This document shows, one piece after another, positions 45,874-64,000 of a stretch of DNA of 64,000 nucleotides; position 1 is the first letter of the stretch; each line of letters begins with the position of its first letter. Location of the stretch: the NCBI GenBank assembly GCA_965153355.1, contig OZ231127.1:72106001-72170000 (forward strand), given 5' to 3'. Position numbers and translations under genes: made by a program. Below the pieces are notes generated by a model, which saw nothing but the letters and a program-made list of their open reading frames with translations, was not told the origin of the DNA and made no database searches. The DNA is from Flaccisagitta enflata. Its lineage: Eukaryota; Chaetognatha; Sagittoidea; Aphragmophora.

Positions 45874-46292
45874 CACTCTTTTTTTTTAATAAGAACATCA
45901 TTTTTTTTCCGAAGGCTTCATGTTCTTATTTTCAAAGCTAAATAAAGCTTTCAACGTTCTTAGAAAGTTCTTAATTTTCAATACTATAGGAGACCTTAAA
46001 AAAAATACTATTACTCAATTACACTAAATATATTTCTACTAAATACTGTTAAAAAAAATGCCAATCATTAAAGTCTGAGAATATTTTATTGATATTTATT
46101 TAAAAATTATAAAATATCATTTTAATTATATAAAAATTCAAATGTTTTTTTAATATTGTTTAAGTAATATCTTAAGCGAAATTTTTTTTTCAAGATTCAA
46201 AGCCTTTGTATGTTCTTAAGATGTTCTTATTTTTGGGGCCATTAGAAGCCTTGATGTTCTTATAAACTAGGTTCTTATAAAAAAAAAGAGTG
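45874..46292. mobile_element. MITE, 419 bp, TA target
   Basis: Ends CACTCTTTTTTTTT and, reversed, the same, with TA outside both. Internal GTTCTTA motifs repeat near both ends. Confidence 0.8.
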
Positions 46293-46391
46293 TAATAGAT
46301 TTTAATCAGAATAAAAGACGAAAAAAAAAGAAATGCAAAATGCAAAATGCAAACATAGATCACAGTTACAAAATAAACATAAAAGCAAAAA

Positions 46392-46610
46392 CAACAACAA
46401 CAACAACAACAACTACAACAACAACAACACTGTTAAAAAACAACAATAATAACAACATTAATGATGAAAAAAAAACAACAACCAAAGCAACAATTACAAA
46501 AAATATAACAGCAAAAACAACAAAAACAACAATAATTAGAACAACAACAACAACAACAACAACAATAACAACAAAACAACAGCAACAACAACACTGATAG
46601 AAACAACAAT

Positions 46611-46693
<83 letters not shown>
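46392..46693. repeat. (CAA)n microsatellite, interrupted
   Basis: CAA-rich from 46392, pure from about 46603. Confidence 0.95.
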
Positions 46694-47032
46694 CTTTCAG
46701 CCATTGGATGAGCAAGCAATCCTGTAGTTGGCGAACGAAAACTTAATATTTCTGAATTTCTTCCAACTTTTTGAGATTGGTGTATCAACGAATTTGATTC
46801 GGGTGTGGCTCAAATGATGTTAAAAAGTTCTCCTATTACTTGCATAACTGCTCCCAACACAGAAGTAGGAGGCCGATTGCAATTCAATTCACTAAAAATA
46901 AAATTTACTTTTATTTCTTTGTCCTTAATTCCTTAGTCCTTACCCTACAATACACTTGGATCGGTCTATCCGACCGTTCGTCGCGTCGGTCCATACGTCC
47001 ATCCATCATTCCGTCAGCCAACTGGCCTTTTT

Positions 47033-47177
47033 TTTAGTCGTGGACTCACGACTTTAGAACTTGCCGTGTCAGTCGGTTGGTTGGTCCGTCCGTAACCAAA
47101 ACAAAATGCGAGCGTTTTTTGCTATTCCACTCCAGCCCACCCGTCCGCGACCTAGGGGGAGTGTATACGGCCTTGTT
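47033..47177 (+). mobile_element. Hairpin-headed short element, subfamily B
   Basis: Head AGTCGTGGACTCACGACT, GCCGTGTCAGTCGG, and tail GTATACGGCCTTGTT. Confidence 0.75.
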
Positions 47178-47823
47178 GCAGCTCTATCATGTCGACTGTT
47201 TTATCAGTTAACAAACTGTGTACTTGGCCCTCTCTTTCTTCATTCGGTTGGTTCTAACTTGCCTTGCTTCTCGTTTCTTTTTTTCGGGGAACTGCGTGGT
47301 AAATGTTTCCCTTTCCTGATGTACAAAAATCTAAATCGATGTGAATGAAAACATTTTGAAAAGGTTTCGACTAACGGGCAGTCAAAACTATTTACTGAAT
47401 TACGCAGGATAGTTATTTCACAAACAGACCCTTTTGTAAATAAGAAAACAGAATAATCCCGCTCATACGAATTTCAAAGGACTAACAAGTCTCAAAGGAC
47501 TAACAAGTCATGAGCAAGAAATCGTTTCACTGCAAGAGCTTAGGAATGCACTTTCAAAAATGTTTATGTCAAACGTTTTTTTGATTTTTAAACAGAAGAT
47601 AGATTAGAAAGTAATTTTCAACGGTTCTTACGGTAAGCTTTTTTTTGCGCTCTTTTTCTTTCTTTACTTTGAAAGACTTTTCTATTTATAGTCTCCTTAA
47701 AAACTCGTGGGAGAGCTTTGTTTACAGAAAAAATCAGGCATAGAATACCATGGAAACAACCGGACAAAACTCTCTCAAATGCTTATCGGTCAAAAGCGGA
47801 ATTCTGTTATAGTTAATATGTCA

Positions 47824-47983
<160 letters not shown>

Positions 47984-48257
47984 GGTGGCGAAATGAGCGT
48001 TTCTTTACTTTTCTACTTAAATGCTGGACCAAACGGATGGACGGACAAAGCCGCTTATACAGATTCACGATACCCCGACAAAAAGGAATATCATTAGCTG
48101 ATATTTATTGGTACAGGTTCGTCGAGCTATAACGGACCAAAAACTAAAGGAAGTCCACATGCATCGGATGGAAAATTTCATACCATTTCTACTCATTTCA
48201 TACATTGGCAAAAACGTGAATCCGTTAACAAACGTTTAGAAACCAAATTGGCCATTC

Positions 48258-48387
48258 TTAGTCGCGACTCTACACTTTGCCGTGTCGGTCGGTCGGTAAG
48301 TAACATTTTTGAATTCCGAGTGATTTTTGCATTACTGCTCCTGCCCAACAGTCCACGCCTGGATTGCCGTGTATCCGGCCTTGTTTT
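48258..48387 (+). mobile_element. Hairpin-headed short element, short copy
   Basis: AGTCGCGACTCTACAC head (shortened hairpin), GTGTCGGTCGGTCGG, and tail GTGTATCCGGCCTTGTTTTT. Confidence 0.7.
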
Positions 48388-48927
48388 TTTAACATTTGTG
48401 ATTTGTTACTGAGAGGTTTGACCGAAATTGATCATAAAGTGATAAATTGCCGATGTTTCATATGTTCGACTATACAGTAACAAATAATGGTAATATTCGG
48501 TCATGACCAACCCTGTTTTTTTCCTCGACACAAGATCATTATCATACAAGAGTCTCCTATGATCTTACAGCCCATTTACAGTTTATCGATCAAAGAGTCT
48601 GGGAAGGAAAAAAATCTCCTGTTTGTAAAATGGATCTGTACGTCGTGGGATGACGTCAAATCTTAAAAAAAGACCCATAAAGACGTAATGTTTTCACGCC
48701 TGCCTTCGCTACAATATTCAAGCGACTGTTCGAACGGAATCACTGTACTGCCTTAACAAATACTTCAAGTTAATTCAAGTAACGAAAACGAAGGCCATAA
48801 TGGCTCCTCTAAGATGACTAGAGGACTGGCGACACAGTAGTATTTAAACCCGCGCACGCTTCACAAAGATTACCGACATATGTCCATCTTATGGTTTTAA
48901 TTATCGCTTATTTGGCACGGCGTCATC
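48388..48927. other. Upstream region of the channel gene
   Basis: No exon seen. The 5' UTR and promoter of the gene at 48928 should lie here; I found no convincing TATA box. Confidence 0.35.
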
Positions 48928-53194
<4,267 letters not shown>

Positions 53195-53344
53195 AGACGC
53201 TGGAATGTTTTTCTGTTTTTGAATTTAATGAGGCAAAAGGGGGGGAGGGAATCCGACCACCAAAACCACGGAGAACATCAAAATTCGAAATTAATGAATG
53301 AAAATGGAGGACTAAAATAAAAAGAACATACGCGCATTTAACTG

Positions 53345-53458
53345 GTGTTGTTGTTGTTATTGTTATTGTTATTGTTATTGTTATTGTTATTGTTATTGTT
53401 ATTGTTATTGTTATTGTTATTGTTATTGTTATTGTTATTGTTATTGTTGTTGTCATCG
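53345..53458. repeat. (GTTATT)n microsatellite between convergent genes
   Basis: A hexamer-like GTTATT repeat in the 282-bp gap between the 3' ends of the channel gene and the Ser-rich ORF. Confidence 0.96.
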
Positions 53459-53476
53459 TTCTCTCCGTAGACTTTT

Positions 53477-54391
53477 CTAAAGCATACATCCACCCGAGCA
53501 GCCGAAAACGACGTGAAGACAGGAGCAAAAACACGATTGTGACCTTCTGTAAGTGGAGCAAGTTGCCTCCTCGTAAGACGAAGAAGTCGTGGCGTAATAC
53601 GGCAACAACATCGAAGAAGAGGGAAAGATATGAGATCCAGAAGCGGAAGAATAAGTGTGTACCCCTCCTTGAAAATCGAGCGCCTCGCCGGCTGCGTATG
53701 TCGACGACATGCGAAAGTCCAACGCCCCGTCAATCGCATCAGCATCATGAAACTGCATCGACGGTTGATACTCGAGCGCGTCGCCAGCGGGCTCTGGAGG
53801 ACCCAACGAGATCACGGAAGCGGACTTGGAGATGAAATACGGAGGAGAAATGGGGTAATTGTCGGCGATGGGGGGAGAAAAGGAGGACGAGGAAAAGAAA
53901 GGAGGATGGGACTGGTTGATGGGCGTGGAGGGTGGATAAGTCGAGGATGGAGTGGAGCTATGTGAGGATTTGGATGAGGAGGAGGAGGAGGAGGAGGAAG
54001 TAAAGGAGGAGTCGGAGGAGGAGTTGGAATGTGAGGAAGAGTTCAAGTCGGGGTCGCGTTGAGTTGGGGATGATATCGTGGGTTGATTCATCACGATTTC
54101 TGATTCTCTTTGTGTTGATATTGTTGGTTGATTGGTTACGATTTCTGCATTCGCTTGTCCCGTTTCTTCGGGGGTTATTATTGTTGGCTGACGCATAACA
54201 GTTTCTCTTGGTGTTGATATTGTTGGTTGACTCGTTACGATTTCTGCTCCTCTTGATGTTGATAGTGTTGGTCGATTCATGATAACGTCTCCGTCTGTTG
54301 ATGTTGACATTGTTCGTTGATTCGGTGTGATTCCTTCGCCTACTTCATCATCATACACGAAGACTAGGTTGTCCGAGATGTTCTCCATCAT
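53477..54391 (-). CDS. Ser/Thr-rich repeat protein, unknown
   Basis: An ORF of 305 codons from the first in-frame ATG (54389-54391) to the stop at 53477. The frame stays open 16 codons further upstream with no ATG, up to a possible acceptor near 54440, so there may be a 5' exon. The N-terminal third has about five diverged copies of a 17-20-residue unit of the type EIVTNQPTISTQRES. A poly-Ser stretch (SSSSSSSSSKSSHSS), Pro/Ser-rich sequence and a Cys-rich tail follow. No signal peptide or helix is evident. The composition suggests a disordered, possibly heavily glycosylated or phosphorylated protein. Convergent with the channel gene. Low complexity lowers confidence. Confidence 0.45.
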   Translation of the reverse strand: MMENISDNLVFVYDDEVGEGITPNQRTMSTSTDGDVIMNRPTLSTSRGAEIVTSQPTISTPRETVMRQPTIITPEETGQANAEIVTNQPTISTQRESEIVMNQPTISSPTQRDPDLNSSSHSNSSSDSSFTSSSSSSSSSKSSHSSTPSSTYPPSTPINQSHPPFFSSSSFSPPIADNYPISPPYFISKSASVISLGPPEPAGDALEYQPSMQFHDADAIDGALDFRMSSTYAAGEALDFQGGVHTYSSASGSHIFPSSSMLLPYYATTSSSYEEATCSTYRRSQSCFCSCLHVVFGCSGGCML

Positions 54392-54439
54392 GCTGGGCAA
54401 TATTTCTTGAATTTTGTTGGATGTAAGTTTTGCCTTCAA

Positions 54440-54870
54440 ATTTCGAAAATGAAGAGGTTATTCAAATAACGCGTTTCTTTCCGTTTCTTTCTGTCTTTGA
54501 AATGTACTCATAAATTTCTATTCATTCCCAACAGTTTAAAAGCATCCAGGTTCCGTATAAATAATCGTATTGTTTATTTGCTTCAACAATTTTTCTTCAT
54601 TTTCTCACCAATTTCACGATTATGGTGTTGACACTGGAAATTATTCTTAGCTTTTGTTTTATTTTGGTAGCCGCGATTGTTAAACATATTGGATTTTATT
54701 TTCTGGAGGATTGCTTCAATTTTGAAACATTGAACACGAATGAATGAGTGAACTCGTTTGGCCTTGTCTGAAGCTCGATCGGGGAGATTTGAGTTTCTGC
54801 GTCTGATTCTTGTTCTCAGCAGGATTACCAATCAGAATGTGATGTTTTATGAGGATCACCGACTGGCTAT
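54440..54870 (-). other. Possible upstream exon region of the Ser-rich ORF
   Basis: On the minus strand a TC repeat runs into CATCCACATAG, a possible acceptor at about 54862, followed by open sequence containing HHILIGNPAENKNQTQK. No donor was convincing. Confidence 0.2.
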
Positions 54871-54873
54871 GTG

Positions 54874-54875
<2 letters not shown>

Positions 54876-54964
<89 letters not shown>
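54876..54964. repeat. (GA)n microsatellite
   Basis: Pure GA repeat. Confidence 0.97.
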
Positions 54965-54969
<5 letters not shown>

Positions 54970-55193
54970 CATTTGGCCGTAGAGTTTGCATTAATGGTAT
55001 CCTAATTGGGGATGCTCATAATGTTGTTTAGGTAAAAAGAAAAAAAAAAACAACTAATCTATCACTTCCAATACCATCATTCGGTTAATGCGTATCGCTA
55101 GTGAGTTCCAATCTGTTACTTGAAATGTAAGTCTTTCGTGATTTGGGCGAATGAATGAAAAGACATTTATTACATTTATTGATTTGGGCGCTA

Positions 55194-55715
55194 GCGATGA
55201 GGTTGGGTGCTTCACATAGCAAAAGTTGTTTATTTCTTCTCACCCTCTTTACCTAATGTGGAGTGGCCAATTTTAGGACCCTCACCATTTTCCTTTTATC
55301 AAAAATCGTTCATCTTCTGTTTTTTAGAAAATTGTTTTTGAGGGCCTAATTTGCATAATGCAGTAGGATAAAACAATATACTGATATTGTTTGAATTAAC
55401 TTTTACAATTTTTTTTTTTAAAGAACAACAATTCTGCTTTTTCATAAGCTTTTTCATTGCTTATGTTCTAAGATTTTAGTTTATTTTTACAAGCATCATG
55501 TTTTTTTAAAACAAATGATTGTCCTTTTTGTAACAAAACTACACAGGATTTTGCTGAATTCGGGGAAATCTGTGGAAACTTAAAGGCTAAAACAAAAACG
55601 GAAGATGAAGGAATTTTGAAAAAAGAAAAATGGTCATCTTCTTGATTTTTGCATCTCCACAATACCTAAGCAGGGTGAAGGGATACTCCCAACTTTTTCT
55701 ATGCGAAGCACGCAA
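55194..55715. mobile_element. MITE (GGGTGCTTCACAT ends), no nested insertions
   Basis: Inverted relative of 25152-25942: GGGTGCTTCACATAGCAAAA at left; CCCAACTTTTTCTATGCGAAG near the right. It shares the ACAAATGATTGTCC block. It serves as the empty site for the insertions in the other copy. Confidence 0.7.
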
Positions 55716-55876
55716 GCGATGAGGTCGAAAACGATGATTAGGGATTGAAGGAATCGGTAGACAAGGGATACTCAATAAACGTCTGACTATGAATATCGAT
55801 GAAAATCCTGTGTGGTGGAGACGGATTATCACCAACCAAATGATGATCGGCAATCCAAGTCTATCCAATTGGCGAT

Positions 55877-55879
<3 letters not shown>

Positions 55880-55970
<91 letters not shown>
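55880..55970. repeat. (GA)n microsatellite
   Basis: Pure GA repeat. Confidence 0.97.
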
Positions 55971-55972
<2 letters not shown>

Positions 55973-56002
55973 GCATTCAGAAACGTAGTCACATAAATAG
56001 TA

Positions 56003-56592
56003 CAGTGGAGCACCGCTAGAGCGCACCCGCTGATAAGGCAAGCCCGTCCATAAGACATTCAACTTACAGTCCCATGAGAGGTTTGATTGTTTTTTTTTAT
56101 ATTGGTGATAAGAAAGCTAGCTGCACTACCACTTGGATAAAAAAAAAAGACGCACCTATTTATTAATTGATAAAATGCATATAAAAATTATTTTTAATTA
56201 TTTTTAAATAAGACATTTTTAAAGATTTTGAAATTCTCTTTCAATCTAGACCAATCCCAGGTTTGTAGCTCAAACGGTTTGGAAGCTAGAGCCCTGCAAA
56301 GAGAAGAACTATTTTGCTAAAATGCATTTTTACTTAGGGATTGCGAAACTAAAATGGGCAATGTTTTTATTCAAACTAATGCCATTTCTAAACGAAAAAA
56401 GATAACATTACCAGATTGGTGCCAAATGAAAGTACTTTCGAAGGGCTTTCAAATGACTTAAGATTTCACTTAGTTTCCTTAAACATTATAGGCGACATTT
56501 GCCATCCAAAAGTGCGTCTTTTTTTTTATCCGCGTGGTACAAGGCATAATTCTGCTCAGTTCCTTGTAATGCGCTCTAGTGAAGCCCAACTG
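56003..56592. mobile_element. Pogo-like MITE split by another MITE
   Basis: Ends CAGTGGAGCACCGCTAGAGC and, reversed, CAGTTGGGCTTCACTAGAGC, with TA outside both (56001-56002, 56593-56594). Subtracting the inner 409-bp element plus its TA leaves about 179 bp, close to the 176-bp pogo-like MITE in the lectin gene. Confidence 0.82.
56129..56537. mobile_element. 409-bp mariner-like MITE, nested
   Basis: Ends CCACTTGGATAAAAAAAAAA and, reversed, CCACGCGGATAAAAAAAAA, then GACGCAC, with TA outside both. Opposite in orientation to, and the same length (within 1 bp) as, the copy at 3223-3630. Confidence 0.85.
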
Positions 56593-56594
56593 TA

Positions 56595-57628
56595 ATACCA
56601 AATTCTATTGAACGGTCAACCCATCTAGTTCCACCTCCTGGGAGAGTTACCAATATTCATAAAGGCATCTATCGCCGGACGGTAGAAAATTCATGCGATA
56701 CTTTCTTATTGTCAAGTCTCCTCTTTTCTGTTTCATCTCAATCTCTCTCCTGATATTGATAATTCAAACTAACAAAGATTTTCTTAGTTACGCTGCCGTT
56801 CTTGCAGGCAAGCTCAGTGAAATCAGTCAAAAATGCATTTCGTATATTTTGGCCAGTATTTCACTATTTTTTGGTTAATTTTTTGATCATGTGGGCAGGC
56901 CTGCAACTTTCTTGAACCCACTAGGACACTCAGTTTGTTGCTTTGTTGCTATCTTCGTAATGATTAAATGCAAAGACACGAGAGACAAATGAAGTAAAAT
57001 TTCTCGTTTTAAGTCGCTTGCTCGCTACTATGGATGCAGGTTTATCAGTTTATTGGTCTCTTGATCCTTCTGTTGGTCTGTCGGGAGGTTGGTTGGCCCG
57101 TTGGAAAGTTTTATTGCGAAGTTAACTTTGACAATGACCAGCACACCGTTATCTGCGATGGCGGTGTTAAGACAAACAGATGATGGAATTCAATACCTAG
57201 CAGTTTATCTGCGTAACACAAAATAATGCATTCACGACAAATTTTCAAGGTTAAAATATCATCCAATACAGAATTGGCAATTGCCAACATAATCTCAACT
57301 GATATGCAATAGAGAGATATAGTAGATAGCACTTATAGAGTAACGCACATTCCTAAAAGTACATTGGAGACCAAGGAAACCCTATACTGAGTAATTTCTC
57401 CTGAGGTAAGTACATTGTATGGATGACTAAACAGTGACAGACTGACCGTCGTACGATGAAATCAAGATGAATAAGATCAAACAAACCATCGCCATACATG
57501 ATTTTGTTTGGGCTTGAGAGAAAAAAATCGATATGGGGACTAAAAATGCTTTTACAAAACGACAAAGCACGTATTAGACTGTTCGATTGCTTTATGAATA
57601 TGTCGAGTTTGGGAAGTCTCCTTTTTTG
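56595..57628. other. No gene seen
   Basis: Short frames only (for example 56693-56878, hydrophobic). A weak hairpin-element-like stretch (AGTCGCTTGCTCGCTACT, GGTTGGTTGGCCCG) lies at 57012-57105. Confidence 0.4.
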
Positions 57629-57629
57629 G

Positions 57630-58040
57630 GCAGCGGCCCCAAAGGGCCGATGTCCTGTAGGACACAGGGGTGAATTTCTATATGTTGTTACGTCCTTCCA
57701 TCAGTACGTCCCTCCCCCCAGCTTCTCAAGCCTCAAATTCCCATTGAATACCATGGAAAATTGACAAAAATGCAAACTTCCCATCGAATAACATGGAAAA
57801 TTTACACAAAAACAAAAACTTGCATATTTCCCATTGAATAATATGGAAAATTGATGAAAAATAGAAAAAAATCAAAATTCCCATTGAATAACATGGCATA
57901 TTTACAAGAAATTGAGAAAAATCCAACAATCCCATCAAATTTCATAGAAAATTGCAACTGAGGCCTCAAATATACCCTCAAAGGATGTAAGGAAATTCAC
58001 CCATGTGTCCTAAGGGACATCGGCCCTTTGGGGCCGCTGC
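57630..58040. mobile_element. GCAGCGGCC-ended MITE with internal repeats, 411 bp
   Basis: Terminal inverted repeats of about 49 bp start GCAGCGGCCCCAAAGGGCCG and differ at only a few positions. They include GATGTCC, AGGACACA and GGGTGAATTTC. The interior has four or five copies of a ~55-bp unit around CCCATTGAATAACATGGAAA. Confidence 0.85.
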
Positions 58041-58124
58041 GCTGCTCTCACTTCACTTCTTCAGCTAATCACTCCAAGCAGGGCATCGGGAAACACTGAC
58101 CATGTGCGATCCTTGGATGACTTG

Positions 58125-62556
<4,432 letters not shown>

Positions 62557-62875
62557 TTTCCTGTGGGAAAAGAATCAGAACGACCTAGAATAACAAAAAT
62601 AGTGTTTTGGAATGTTACTTATTTGTTCTAGTTTCCATTTGTTCAGTTTTATAGACAGTCCAATACACCAACATTTTAACAATACTCAAAGCAAATCCGG
62701 AATGACATGGTAAGGAAGGAAAGTTGCTGAAAGATCTTTTTGATGTCCTGATCAGATTAATAAATAAGATTTTCTGTGTCACTCTCATTCAAGCACAAAT
62801 TTGATCTATGAACAAACCTGTTATGGGTGATATTGAGTTATTGCAATTTGTTCCAGGCTTTTTCGTTGCTTGAAG
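62557..62875 (-). other. 5' UTR and probable 5' UTR intron of the repeat gene
   Basis: Just upstream of the start codon the minus strand reads TTTTCCCACAG|GAAA, a good acceptor. CATAACAG|GTTTGTTC at about 62813-62820 is a possible donor. This would give a short noncoding first exon of about 60 nt from a start site near 62875. Confidence 0.4.
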
Positions 62876-62902
62876 TATTTGAAATTTGGAATAATGCAAC
62901 CG

Positions 62903-62912
62903 CTTTTATATA
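62903..62912 (-). promoter_or_regulatory. TATA box of the repeat gene
   Basis: TATATAAAAG on the minus strand, within ACTATATAAAAGCGG. Transcription would start about 25-30 bp downstream, near 62875, consistent with the inferred noncoding first exon. A TATA box suits a strongly or tissue-specifically expressed secreted product. Confidence 0.5.
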
Positions 62913-63061
62913 GTTCAGATAAATGGAGTGGGCCGGGTTTTGAAACGAGGGGAAAAAACGAGGTCCATTACTGAGACAAGGAGATAGTTAATGCGTCTCC
63001 CGCCTACGGAATTCTAGAATGACCTCTTTCAAAGATCAGACTGCGTAGGTTTGAAATTCTA

Positions 63062-63655
63062 CAGTACGATGTAAGCAAAGACGACCTAGACTGGAGGATA
63101 GATTTTAGGTATGTTAATTTCAATTGATGTATAAAGAAATTGAGATCTATACTAATTAAAAATTACTCTATTGTTTGAATATGTTGGGTTCTCTTATTCT
63201 TCAACTTGTGACTTGACTTTATCAGGACTTCATTTTTCAATGTTCTACCTTTGCTCATCAGATTGTGCAAAAAATATTCCGTAATCTAGAAGAAAAAAAT
63301 CAGCTCAATCAGACCATTTTTGCAGGTTTTATGCCTGTTTTAAGCTTTGCCCAGATATTGATTAACATAATCATTCTTCTTGAAAAATAACTGTAAAACC
63401 TGTAAAAATAGTCCAATTAAGCTGATTTTTTTTCTCAAAATTATTTGAAATTTTTAGCCCAATCTGATGGGCTAGGTTAGAACGTTGAAAAATGAAGTCC
63501 TGATGAAGTCAAGTCACAAGTTGAAGAATGAGAAAAGCTAACATATTCAAGCAATAGAGCAACCTTTGATTAACATAGATCTCAATTTTTTTTATAAATC
63601 AAATTAAATAAAAATACCTAAAATCTATCCTCCAGTCTTTGCTCCCATCGTACTG
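63062..63655. mobile_element. Fold-back element, 594 bp, TA target
   Basis: Ends CAGTACGATG and CATCGTACTG, with TA outside both. Arms share CTGGAGGATAGATTTTAGGT and GTGACTTGACTT. Loop near 63350. Confidence 0.87.
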
Positions 63656-64000
63656 TATCCTACAAGAGCTTTAAAAATCTGATAAAGCAGGAATGAATGT
63701 CAAGAGAAAAAAAAATCAAATTAAGTGCAAAGCGGAATGAATGTCTTTGCCATAAAAAAACCTTCTGCTCCTTTTGGGCAGCGGCCAAAATCATTCTGCC
63801 AAAACAATTTGACTGCATCTGGTCTTGCGCTGGCGTTCTATCCCACTTCTGTCTTTTCTTGAGGCGTTTGTCAAAATTTCGTTCTCCTGGCTGTGTACAC
63901 ATTACGTCCCATGAACCGCCCCAAACTTCGACGCTGACTCTCACCAATCTTACCATGGTTGAGGCTTGGTAAAAAAACATCCCATGCAAAATTTCAGGCC

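Noticed and set aside
54391-54439. Upstream extension of the Ser-rich ORF to 54439
   Set aside because: The codon there is TTG, not ATG; any extension would have to come from splicing, so the first ATG was used.
55587-55976. Minus-strand frame downstream of a TC repeat
   Set aside because: Runs from microsatellite into a MITE; no conserved sequence or donor.

Overview
The window looks like nuclear DNA of an invertebrate metazoan. The genes it carries are interrupted by GT-AG introns. The recognisable products are animal ones: biliverdin reductase A, an H-type lectin, a four-helix pannexin/innexin-type channel and an essential myosin light chain exon. There is an interstitial TTAGGG-like tract, a fragment of an R2-like retrotransposon with a restriction-like endonuclease, and very many MITEs, fold-back elements and microsatellites. 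I cannot name the phylum. No rRNA, tRNA, CRISPR or prokaryotic operon features were seen.

Layout. 1-7.6 kb: microsatellites around one minus-strand myosin light chain exon, then MITEs and a 20-bp minisatellite. 7.6-11.2 kb: one hAT-like insertion with a perfect 8-bp target duplication and GGAAGC hexamer ends. 11.3-15.5 kb: fold-back elements, (GAAA)n, and one orphan membrane-protein exon. 15.55-23.24 kb: about 7.7 kb of a ~145-bp satellite in which GCAGACCCCT occurs about four times per monomer; an outlier piece lies at 27.48 kb. 23.2-29.8 kb: hairpin-headed short elements, a hexamer array and a zinc-finger-like exon. 30.16-36.85 kb: a seven-exon biliverdin reductase gene whose fourth intron contains a complete five-exon H-type lectin gene on the same strand. 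Exon 4 of the lectin is split by a hAT MITE, which itself holds a pogo-like MITE. 37.5-47 kb: fold-back and hairpin elements and the retrotransposon fragment. 48.93-53.19 kb: an eight-exon pannexin-like channel, convergent with a Ser-rich repeat ORF. 54.5-58 kb: microsatellites and nested MITEs. 58.1-62.6 kb: a minus-strand, eight-exon gene for a secreted protein made of seven copies of an unrecognised ~77-residue two-cysteine domain, one exon per copy, behind a TATA-like promoter.

The gene models were joined by hand from reading frame, intron phase and splice dinucleotides; every total is a multiple of three (365, 288, 443 and 565 codons). The strongest novelty candidates are the seven-domain secreted repeat gene, the layered nesting in the biliverdin reductase intron, the repeated use of microsatellites as splice-site flanks, and a family of short elements whose terminal hairpin arms change in a compensated way.
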